A stretch of 64,000 bases of DNA from Burkholderia sp. SRS-46. GTDB taxonomy: Bacteria > Pseudomonadota > Gammaproteobacteria > Burkholderiales > Burkholderiaceae. The stretch is from positions 62,001 to 126,000 of the forward strand of contig NZ_PTXL01000007.1 in assembly GCF_004343775.1 (NCBI RefSeq). The letters are read 5' to 3'. Shown here one piece after another: positions 44,350 through 51,823 of the stretch. Made by a program: the position numbers and the translations under genes. The notes beneath the pieces are model-generated. The model made no database searches and was not told where the DNA came from. It worked only from the letters and a program-made list of their open reading frames with translations. Position 1 is the first letter of the stretch. Each line of letters begins with the position of its first letter.

Positions 44350-45287
44350 GCTTTCACCAGGTTGCGGAAATAGGCGATGGTTTCCTTCAGGCCGTCCTCG
44401 AGCTGCACGCCCGGCTGCCAGTCGAGCCGCTGGCGCGCGCGGCCGATGTCGGGGCGGCGCTGCAGCGGATCGTCGGTGGGCAGCGGCCGGTATTCGATGC
44501 GGCTCTTCGAGCCGGTCAGGCGCAGCACGCATTCGGCCAGCTCGCGGATCGTGATCTCGCTCGGGTTGCCGAGGTTCATCGGCCCGGTGTCGTCGTCCTG
44601 GTCCATCATCCGCATCAGCCCTTCGACGAGATCGTCGACGTAGCAGAACGAGCGCGTCTGGCTGCCGTCGCCGTACAGCGTGATCGGCTCGCCGCGCAGC
44701 GCCTGCATGATGAAGTTCGACACCACGCGGCCGTCGTCCGCGCGCATGCGCGGGCCGTACGTGTTGAAGATCCGCACCACGCGGATGTCGACGCCGTGCT
44801 GGCGGTGATAGTCGAAGAACAGCGTCTCGGCGCAGCGCTTGCCTTCGTCGTAGCACGCGCGCGGCCCGTTCGGATTGACGTTGCCCCAGTAGCTTTCCTG
44901 CTGCGGATGCTGCTGCGCGTCGCCGTACACCTCGCTCGTCGACGCCTGCAGGATGCGCGCGCCGCAGCGCTTCGCGAGGCCGAGCATGTTGATCGCGCCG
45001 AGCACGGCCGTCTTCACCGTCGACACGGGGTCGCTCTGGTAGTGCACCGGGCTCGCGGGGCACGCCATGTTGAACACGCGGTCCGCCTCGACGTACAGCG
45101 GCAGCCAGACGTCGTGGCGGATCACCTCGAAATTCACGCGGCCGATCAGGTGCGCGATGTTGCGCTTGCTGCCGGTGTGGAAGTTGTCGACGCACATCAC
45201 GTCGTGGCCGGCGTCGACCAGGCGCTCGCACAGGTGCGAGCCGAGGAAGCCCGCGCCGCCGGTGATCAGGATCGAGGCGCCGTTCAC
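44346..45287 (-). CDS. UDP-glucuronate decarboxylase (UDP-xylose synthase)
   Basis: A 313-residue extended SDR enzyme. NAD site GGAGFLGSHLCERLVDAG, the family signature TSEVYGDAQQHPQQESYWGN, and catalytic Tyr/Lys in CYDEGKRCAE agree closely with UDP-glucuronic acid decarboxylases, which make UDP-xylose (or UDP-4-keto-pentose). A related dehydratase is possible but the YWGNVNP signature favours UXS. Start is a GTG overlapping the upstream stop by 4 bases. It would feed a pentose donor to the transferases in the operon. Confidence 0.88.
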   Translation of the reverse strand: MNGASILITGGAGFLGSHLCERLVDAGHDVMCVDNFHTGSKRNIAHLIGRVNFEVIRHDVWLPLYVEADRVFNMACPASPVHYQSDPVSTVKTAVLGAINMLGLAKRCGARILQASTSEVYGDAQQHPQQESYWGNVNPNGPRACYDEGKRCAETLFFDYHRQHGVDIRVVRIFNTYGPRMRADDGRVVSNFIMQALRGEPITLYGDGSQTRSFCYVDDLVEGLMRMMDQDDDTGPMNLGNPSEITIRELAECVLRLTGSKSRIEYRPLPTDDPLQRRPDIGRARQRLDWQPGVQLEDGLKETIAYFRNLVKA

Positions 45288-47071
45288 GCGGCGGCTTCCG
45301 GCGTGGCTTCGACGTGGCGCGCCCACATCCCGTGCAGCGCGTCCTCGAAATGGCGCGCGAAGCGGGGCGCGTCGCACAGCGGCGACGCGAGCAGCTGTGC
45401 GCGCAGCGTCGTGCGCAGCACCGCCAGCTCGGCGGGCTTGCCGACCTGCGCGACCGCCTTCGCGACGTATGCGTCGTCGTCTTCCGCGATCCATTCGGGC
45501 AGGCGCGCCGCGTGCAGCAGGCTCTCGGCGATGTGCGACAGGAAGCGCTCGCCGCGCCGGCACAGCACGGGCACGCCCATCCACAGTGCCTCGGCGGTCG
45601 TCGTGCCGCCCGGATACGGGAACGGGCTCAGCATCAGGTCGACGCGGCGGTACGCGGCCAGATACTCGGCGCGCGGCGAACGGCCTTCGAAGATCAGGCG
45701 CTGCGCGTCGATGCCGTGCGCCGCGAAGCGCTCGGCGAGCGCCTGCTGTTCGCGCGGATCGTCGAGATGCTCCGCCTTCACGAACAGCTTCGCGCCCGCG
45801 ACCGCCTGCAGCACGCGCGACCAGACCGCGACGACGCGATCGGTGATCTTCGCGAGCTTGCCGAAATAGCCGAAGGTCGGATGGCCGTTCGCGAGCATCG
45901 GCAATGCGCCGACGTCGATCGCCTCGGCCGGCGGGGTGAAGCACAGATAGCTGTCCGGCAGATGCCACGGCCGTTCGGTGAAGTGTGCGGACTCCGCGGG
46001 CGGCAGCACGTGGCGGTCGCCGATCACGTAGTCGATCGCGCGCACGCCGGTGCTCGCGAAGTAGCCGGGCCAGCTCGCCTGCAGCGGCGCCGCCTTCCAC
46101 GCGAACAGCGGCAGGCGGTTGTAGATCGTGTGGCCCGACGCGTCGAGCAGCACGTCGATGCGGTCCGCGCGAATCCGTGCAGCGGCCGCTTCGTCGCTCA
46201 GGCCGGCGATGCAGGTCCACGTCGAGAACGTCGGCTTGATGCGGGCGGTGACCTCGTCCTCGACGTCGCGCGTCGGGTACGCATGCATCTCGACCCGGTT
46301 CGCGTCGAGATGCTTCAGCATGCTCTCGATGAAATAGCCGACCGGATGCGACTTCAGGTCGCCCGACACGATGCCGACCTTGAGCGGCCGACCGACGCGG
46401 GCGGTCAGGTCGACGAGCCAGTCCGTCCACGGCTTCGCGCGCCGGGTGACGACCTCGTCGTAGCGTGCGGCCTCGGCGAGATACGCGTCGTGGTCGAACG
46501 CCTCGCTGCAGTGGCTCGCGAACAGCAGGTTGCTGCGCGGCTCGGGCAGGTCGGGACGCAGCGCGACCGCGTGCTGGTATGCCTCCAGCGCGGCCGGAAT
46601 CTCGTTCAGGTCGAACAGCGCGTTCGCAAGGTTGTTGTAGCCCTGGGCGTTGTCCGCCTTCATCGAGATGGCCTGGCAGAACGCATCGACGGCCGCGCGG
46701 GCGTCGCCGGCGAGCCGCAGCGCGTTGCCGAGGTTGTTGTACGCGTCGACGTAGCCGGGCCGCAGCTCGATCGCGAGGCGGAAGCACTCGGCCGCGGCGG
46801 CATGGCGGTTGTCCGCCTGCATCACGTTGCCGAGGTTGTAGTAGTAGATCGCATCGGGCTTGATCTCGATCGCCGCCATGATCAGGCCGGACGCCTCCTG
46901 ATAGCGCCCGTACTCATGGCCGATCAGGCCGAGGAGGTGAAGCGCGTCCGCGTGCCGGGGATCGATGTCGAGGATCTGCCGGTACACGGTCTCGGCCTCT
47001 TCGAGGCGGTCGGCCTGATGGAGCGCCAGCGCGTGTTCGATCGTGGCGGTGGCGGGGGAAATGGGCATCAT
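45284..47071 (-). CDS. TPR / O-GlcNAc-transferase-like glycosyltransferase (copy 1)
   Basis: A 595-residue GT41-type protein, the shortest of four. About five TPR repeats over residues 1-190 (YYNLGNVMQADNRHAAAAEC), catalytic motifs GIVSGDLKSHPVGYF near 237, DVLLDASGHTIYNRL, APLQASWPGYFASTGVRAID and PYPGGTTTAEALWMGVPVL near 490. It heads the left operon. I choose the ATG at 47071 (followed by a second ATG); a TTG at 47095 is less likely. The upstream region holds hairpins. Confidence 0.92.
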   Translation of the reverse strand: MMPISPATATIEHALALHQADRLEEAETVYRQILDIDPRHADALHLLGLIGHEYGRYQEASGLIMAAIEIKPDAIYYYNLGNVMQADNRHAAAAECFRLAIELRPGYVDAYNNLGNALRLAGDARAAVDAFCQAISMKADNAQGYNNLANALFDLNEIPAALEAYQHAVALRPDLPEPRSNLLFASHCSEAFDHDAYLAEAARYDEVVTRRAKPWTDWLVDLTARVGRPLKVGIVSGDLKSHPVGYFIESMLKHLDANRVEMHAYPTRDVEDEVTARIKPTFSTWTCIAGLSDEAAAARIRADRIDVLLDASGHTIYNRLPLFAWKAAPLQASWPGYFASTGVRAIDYVIGDRHVLPPAESAHFTERPWHLPDSYLCFTPPAEAIDVGALPMLANGHPTFGYFGKLAKITDRVVAVWSRVLQAVAGAKLFVKAEHLDDPREQQALAERFAAHGIDAQRLIFEGRSPRAEYLAAYRRVDLMLSPFPYPGGTTTAEALWMGVPVLCRRGERFLSHIAESLLHAARLPEWIAEDDDAYVAKAVAQVGKPAELAVLRTTLRAQLLASPLCDAPRFARHFEDALHGMWARHVEATPEAAA

Positions 47072-47245
47072 GAGATCTGTCGTCCTGCTAGCCAATACGG
47101 GGTTCGAAACGCAGCCGGCGCCGACGCGTCAGCCGCGCGGGGCGCGCTGCCGGAAATGGCGCGAGCGACACGTCGCCGCAGCCGCGCCGGGCGTGCGGCG
47201 CCGTGCACGGATGAACCGTCGAAATCGCGTCGCGGCGCCTGCTGC

Positions 47246-47300
47246 CGCGGCACGCACGGACAGTCTCCGACGTGTCCGAATTCTCCCCGTGCGTGCCGCG
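47246..47300. repeat. 14-bp perfect inverted repeat
   Basis: Left arm CGCGGCACGCACGG (47246-47259), right arm CCGTGCGTGCCGCG (47287-47300), 27-base spacer that itself allows GGAC/GTCC pairing. Confidence 0.85.
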
Positions 47301-47302
47301 TT

Positions 47303-47331
47303 CCAATTCGGCGATCAGGTGCCGGAATTGG
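47303..47331. repeat. Hairpin CCAATTC...GAATTGG
   Basis: A 7-bp arm pair extends inward by GGC/GCC after a one-base bulge, leaving an eight-base loop. It follows directly after the longer inverted repeat. Confidence 0.7.
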
Positions 47332-47377
47332 TCGCTATTCGCGCGACTGCAAGCCCCCCGAAAACCGCGCCGGACAA

Positions 47378-47401
47378 CCCCGCATCCATCGAAATGCGGG
47401 G
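47378..47401. repeat. Hairpin CCCCGCAT...ATGCGGGG
   Basis: A perfect 8-bp stem with an eight-base loop. There is no T-run on either side, so it is not a clear terminator. Confidence 0.7.
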
Positions 47402-47628
47402 TAAAACAGGCCGCTAATCCGACATTCGATCCTGGCGGCGGTCGATAGACTTGATCCGGAAAAATGACCGGATTGCACCGTGCGAACGACCGGACGCCCC
47501 GATTGCGCGCCCGCCGCGCAGCGCGCGGGCCCGGTTGCCGCGTCGGACGCCGTCCGTGGCCGCGGACGCGATCCCGGTCCGCCATGGCACTTCGTTCGGT
47601 ATCACCCTCAGTCCCTGGAGCCTTTTGT

Positions 47629-48411
47629 ATGCACGAGTCATCCATCATCACCAACTCGAACGACGACCAGCTCGCCGCGCGCCGCGAACTGTTCGACCTG
47701 CTGCACGCGTATCCCGCGACCCCCGAGGAACTGGAGCGCTCGCTCGGCCTGTTCGTGCGCGGCTCGCTGCTCGCGCGGATCCTCGGCACGTTCGAGGTGT
47801 ATCAGAAGATCGTGCCGCTGCCGGGCTCGATCCTCGATCTCGGCACGTGGCGCGGGCAGACCGCGGTGCTGTGCGAGAACTTCCGCGCGATCCTCGAGCC
47901 GCTGAACTTCCAGCGCCGCATTCACGCGTTCGATACGTTCACCGGCTACGCGGGCTTCTCCGAGAACGACTCGCGCGATCGCAAGCTGTTCTCCGACGGC
48001 ACCTATTCGGTGGAAAACGGCTACGCGGACCTGCTGCGCAAGCTGCTGTCGCTGCATGAGCGCAACAACGCGATGGGCCACGTGAACGGCAAGCACCGCG
48101 TGTGGGAAGGCGACTGCCGCGACACGCTGGCGGCGTTCGACGAAGCGCACCCGGGCGAGACGATCGCGCTCGCATGGTTCGACCTGAACGTGCCGGGCCC
48201 GACGGAGCAGGCGTTCGAAGCGGTGCTCCAGCGGCTGGTGCCGGGCGGCGTGGTTGCGCTCTGGCAACTGATGCGCGGCCACCAGGCGCCCGCGGAAGGC
48301 ATCCACTACCTGCACAAGGTGCTCGGCAAGGTCCCGCACCAGATCCACCGGACGCAGGCGTATCCGTCGCTCTGCTACCTGACGTTCCCCGAAGGCGGAC
48401 AGGGGCGCTAA
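47629..48411 (+). CDS. TylF-like SAM-dependent methyltransferase
   Basis: A 260-residue protein with a class I SAM site (SILDLGTWRGQTAVLCENFR near residue 65), a following DTFTGYAGF and a metal-site-like LAWFDLNVPGPTEQAFEAVL. It resembles the TylF/macrocin O-methyltransferase group, which methylates sugar hydroxyls. ATG at 47629 with GGAG eight bases upstream; earlier starts are low-complexity. First gene of the right operon; its stop is directly followed by the next ATG. Confidence 0.8.
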   Translation: MHESSIITNSNDDQLAARRELFDLLHAYPATPEELERSLGLFVRGSLLARILGTFEVYQKIVPLPGSILDLGTWRGQTAVLCENFRAILEPLNFQRRIHAFDTFTGYAGFSENDSRDRKLFSDGTYSVENGYADLLRKLLSLHERNNAMGHVNGKHRVWEGDCRDTLAAFDEAHPGETIALAWFDLNVPGPTEQAFEAVLQRLVPGGVVALWQLMRGHQAPAEGIHYLHKVLGKVPHQIHRTQAYPSLCYLTFPEGGQGR

Positions 48412-49797
48412 ATGAAGATCGCGATCCTCGGCAACGGCATCCTCGGGCTGATGACGGCCCGGGCATGGCAACGCGCGGACCCGTCCGTCGAACTCGTGAT
48501 CGTCGGCCCGGCATTGCGCCCGGGCTCGGCGACGCGCGCGGCGGCGGCGATGCTGAACTCGTTCACCGAACTCGAAGGCGACTCGCTCGGCACGCCGCTC
48601 GACCGCTTCAAGTTCGAGCTGAGCCGCGCGGCGACGGCGGCCTGGCCCGGCGTGTTTGCCGAGATCTGCACGCCGGAGCGCGAGGTCGCCCACGGGTTCG
48701 GCACGTACGTGCTCAACAACGCGGCGACCGACGCGCTCGACGACGAGAACTTCGCGGCGGTGAAGCGCTTCTGCCGCGAATTCGAGGAGCCCTGCGAGGC
48801 CGTCGATCCGTCAGGCATCCCGAACTATCACCCGGACCCGCGCTATCGCGCGCTGAACGCGCTCTACCTGAAGCGCGAGGGCTGGGTCAATCCGAAGCAG
48901 TTTCTCGACGCGCTGACGGCCTGCGTCGCGCAGGGCGCCAACACGACGCTCGTCGACGCCGAGATCGAGCGCCTCGACATCGCGGGCGGGCGCGTGGTCG
49001 CGGCGCGGCTCGCCGACGGCCGCACGCTCGACGCGGACCGCTTCGTGCTCTGCAACGGCGCGAACCTCGGCCAGGTGCTGCGCGCGAGCGCGCCCGAGCT
49101 GCCGGTGCAGCGGCTGTTCTACGGCATCGGCATGTCGGTCGAGCTGCAGAGCAAGGAAAACGTGCACACGCACTGCATCCGCACGACCAACCGCGGCCTC
49201 GCGTGCGGCGTGTATTCGGCGCCGTACGGGCCGGACCGCACGCTGATCGGCGCGAGCAACTACATCAGCCCGGTGCCGATCGACCACGGCCACGTCGGCA
49301 GCGCGTATTCGCTGCTGAAGGCGGCGATGGACCAGATCAACAGCAAGTTCTACCGCGCGAACCTCGTCAACGTGAACGTCGGCTGGCGGCCGATGACGTC
49401 CGACCTGTATCCGCTGTTCGGCGAGACCAGCGTGCGCGACCTGTGGATCCTCGGCGGCACCAAGCGCGACGGCTTCCACCTGTCGCCGGTGCTGTGCCGC
49501 GACCTCGTCGCCGCGATGCGCGGCGAGCCGATCGACCCGCGCTACGCGGCGCTCGCGCCCGAGCGGCCGCTGATCCGCAACATGACGCGCGAGGCCGCGA
49601 TCGCGAAGACCGTGCGGCACCAGATCAACGCCGCGTACCAGCACGACTTCGAACCGGCGCGCAACCGCATGGTCGAGCAGCTGCAGCGCTCGATGCGCGC
49701 GGACCTCGAGGCGCTGCACGACCAGGTCGGCGCGACCGACTGGGGCATTCCGCCCGAGCTGGTCGACATGTACCGGTACGGCCACATCCCGGCATGA
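48412..49797 (+). CDS. FAD-dependent oxidoreductase (DAO family)
   Basis: A 461-residue flavoprotein. FAD-binding GNGILGLMTARAWQR at the N-terminus, substrate region in the middle (GWVNPKQFLDALTACVAQGA), second FAD contact WILGGTKRDGFHLSPVLCRD near 345. The fold is that of D-amino-acid oxidase/ThiO-like enzymes, unusual in a glycan operon. The substrate is unknown; it may oxidise an amino sugar or an amino-acid precursor of an acyl group. It overlaps the next gene by 4 bases. Confidence 0.82.
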   Translation: MKIAILGNGILGLMTARAWQRADPSVELVIVGPALRPGSATRAAAAMLNSFTELEGDSLGTPLDRFKFELSRAATAAWPGVFAEICTPEREVAHGFGTYVLNNAATDALDDENFAAVKRFCREFEEPCEAVDPSGIPNYHPDPRYRALNALYLKREGWVNPKQFLDALTACVAQGANTTLVDAEIERLDIAGGRVVAARLADGRTLDADRFVLCNGANLGQVLRASAPELPVQRLFYGIGMSVELQSKENVHTHCIRTTNRGLACGVYSAPYGPDRTLIGASNYISPVPIDHGHVGSAYSLLKAAMDQINSKFYRANLVNVNVGWRPMTSDLYPLFGETSVRDLWILGGTKRDGFHLSPVLCRDLVAAMRGEPIDPRYAALAPERPLIRNMTREAAIAKTVRHQINAAYQHDFEPARNRMVEQLQRSMRADLEALHDQVGATDWGIPPELVDMYRYGHIPA

Positions 49798-50516
49798 GCG
49801 GCACGCCCATGAACCCCGTCGCGAAGCGCGTGGCGATCCTCCAGTCGAACTACATCCCGTGGAAGGGCTACTTCGACCTGATCGCCGCGTGCGACGAGTT
49901 CATCCTGTACGACGACGCGCAGTACACGCGCCGCGACTGGCGCAACCGCAACCAGATCAAGACGCCGCAAGGCGTGCAATGGCTGAGCGTGCCGGTGAAG
50001 GTGAAGGGCAAGTATCTCCAGCCGATTCGCGAAACCGAGATCGACGGCGCCGACTGGGCGCCGCAGCACTGGAAGCGGCTGCAGCAGAACTACGCGCGCG
50101 CGCCGCACTTCGCGCGCTACGCGGACGCGCTCGAGGCGCTCTACCTCGGCCGCCGGTACGACACGCTGAGCGAGCTGAACCGCACGCTGCTGACGTGGAT
50201 CAACCAGCAGCTCGAGATCGGCACGCGCATCGCGTCGTCGTCGGACTACGACCTGCACGGCGATCGCACCGAGAAGCTGCTGAACCTGTGCGTGCAGGCC
50301 GGCGCCACCGAATACATCTCGGGCCCGGCCGCCCGCAGCTACCTGGACGAGAACCTGTTCGCCGACGCGCGCATCGCGGTGCGCTGGTTCGACTACCCGG
50401 CCTATCCCGAGTACCCGCAGCAGTGGGGCGAATTCGTGCATGGCGTCACCGTGCTCGACGTGCTGTTCAACTGCGGCCCCGAGGCGCGCCGGTACGCGCT
50501 GTACCCGCGAACGTGA
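49794..50516 (+). CDS. WbqC-like protein
   Basis: A 240-residue protein of the WbqC family: LQSNYIPWKGYFDLI, EFILYDDAQYTRRDWRN, QIKTPQGVQWLSVPV and TEYISGPAARSYL are the conserved blocks. The family is found in O-antigen and other glycan clusters; no reaction is firmly assigned, though a transfer step onto an amino sugar has been suggested from context. Start at the overlapping ATG (49794); an ATG at 49809 is possible. Confidence 0.85.
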   Translation: MSGTPMNPVAKRVAILQSNYIPWKGYFDLIAACDEFILYDDAQYTRRDWRNRNQIKTPQGVQWLSVPVKVKGKYLQPIRETEIDGADWAPQHWKRLQQNYARAPHFARYADALEALYLGRRYDTLSELNRTLLTWINQQLEIGTRIASSSDYDLHGDRTEKLLNLCVQAGATEYISGPAARSYLDENLFADARIAVRWFDYPAYPEYPQQWGEFVHGVTVLDVLFNCGPEARRYALYPRT

Positions 50517-50663
50517 TGCGATGCCCGTGCATGCATCCCGGCACCTGAACCCGCGCGGCGACGCCCCGTGCGCCCGCGCGATCGCGGTCCGCAAGGACAC
50601 CTGAGCGGCGCGGTGCCCGCATCGCGCAGCCGTTTCGCCCGCCACTTTCCGAGGATCCTGACC

Positions 50664-51821
50664 ATGTTCGGCCCACCCAACCTCGACTGCATCCCGTTCG
50701 GCCGCCCGTTCGTGGTCGGCAAGGAGCTCTACTACATCGCGAAAGCGGTCGAGCAGGGCGGCCTCGCCGGCGACCAGGCGTTCACCAAGCTGTGCCACCA
50801 GTGGCTCGAAGCGCGCATCGGCTGCCGGCGCGCGCTGCTCACGCACTCGTGCACGGCCGCGCTCGAGATGGCCGCGATCCTCGCCGACGTGCAGCCCGGC
50901 GACGAAGTGATCATGCCGTCCTATACGTTCGTGTCGACCGCCAACGCGTTCGTGCTGCGCGGCGCGACGCCGGTGTTCGTCGACATCCGCCGTGACACGC
51001 TGAACCTCGACGAATCGCTGATCGCCGCCGCCATCACCGAGCGCACGCGCGCGATCGTGCCGGTGCACTACGCGGGCGTCGCGTGCGAAATGGACGCGAT
51101 CGGGCAGCTCGCGGCCGACCACGGGCTGTGGGTGATCGAGGACGCCGCGCAGGCGCTCCAGTCGACCTGGAACGGCAAGCCGCTCGGCAGCCTCGGCCAT
51201 CTCGCGTGCCTCAGCTTCCACGAGACCAAGAACGTGATCTCGGGCGAAGGCGGTGCGCTGCTGGTCAACGACCCGCGCCTCGTCGAGCGCGCGGAGATCA
51301 TCCGCGAGAAGGGCACCAACCGCAGCCAGTTCTTCCGCGGGCAGGTCGACAAGTACACGTGGGTCGACGTCGGCTCGTCGTTCCTGCCGGGCGAGCTGAT
51401 CGCCGCGTTCCTGTACGCGCAGTTCGAGCACGCGGACGTGATCACCGCGCAGCGGCGCGCGACCGTGCAGCGCTACCAGGACGCCCTGCAGCCGCTGCAC
51501 GCGGACGGGCTGATCGAGCTGCCCGCGATTTCGCTCGCCGAGCGCGGCAACGGCCACATGTTCTATTTCCTCGCGCGCGACCTCGCCGAGCGCAGCGCGC
51601 TGCTGCAGCAGATCCGCGCGGCGGGCGTGAACGCCGTGTTCCATTACGTGCCGCTGCACAGTTCGCCGGCCGGCCAGCGCTACGGGCGCTGCGGGTCGGG
51701 CATGCAGGTCACGGATCTCGTCGCCGACCGGCTCGTGCGCCTGCCGCTGTATCACGACATGACCGAAGCCGAACAGGACCGCATCCTCGAGGTGGTCTTC
51801 GACTTCTACCGCACCCGATAG
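50664..51821 (+). CDS. wecE: dTDP-4-amino-4,6-dideoxygalactose transaminase (WecE/RffA type)
   Basis: A 385-residue PLP enzyme of the DegT/DnrJ/EryC1/StrS family. It aligns nearly gap-free in my reading with E. coli WecE: EVIMPSYTFVSTANAFVLRG, IVPVHYAGVACEMD, catalytic Lys 189 in SFHETKN, and REKGTNRSQFFRGQVDKYTW. WecE makes dTDP-Fuc4N from dTDP-4-keto-6-deoxyglucose. The ATG at 50664 has GAGGA eight bases upstream; a longer frame start at 50568 is not supported. It supplies an amino sugar to the cluster. Confidence 0.92.
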   Translation: MFGPPNLDCIPFGRPFVVGKELYYIAKAVEQGGLAGDQAFTKLCHQWLEARIGCRRALLTHSCTAALEMAAILADVQPGDEVIMPSYTFVSTANAFVLRGATPVFVDIRRDTLNLDESLIAAAITERTRAIVPVHYAGVACEMDAIGQLAADHGLWVIEDAAQALQSTWNGKPLGSLGHLACLSFHETKNVISGEGGALLVNDPRLVERAEIIREKGTNRSQFFRGQVDKYTWVDVGSSFLPGELIAAFLYAQFEHADVITAQRRATVQRYQDALQPLHADGLIELPAISLAERGNGHMFYFLARDLAERSALLQQIRAAGVNAVFHYVPLHSSPAGQRYGRCGSGMQVTDLVADRLVRLPLYHDMTEAEQDRILEVVFDFYRTR

Positions 51822-51823
51822 CG

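Larger units (their letters stand above)
47072..47628. other. Divergent intergenic region of the two glycan operons, hairpin-rich
   Basis: 557 bases with no credible gene. It must hold the promoters of both operons, but no strong -35/-10 pair stands out. Three hairpins follow each other between 47246 and 47401. Confidence 0.65.

Noticed and set aside
35881..47071. Tandem DNA repeats throughout the TPR regions
   Set aside because: Most are the 34-residue TPR protein repeats; only the 550-base pair 40021-40570/42516-43065 is beyond what the protein repeats explain.
47246..47300. Inverted repeat as the ends of an insertion sequence
   Set aside because: Only 27 bases separate the arms and there is no transposase or target duplication nearby.
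51083..51823. N-terminal extension of the three-module glycosyltransferase
   Set aside because: It overlaps wecE in another frame; the ATG at 51824 follows the wecE stop directly and opens a transferase-like sequence.
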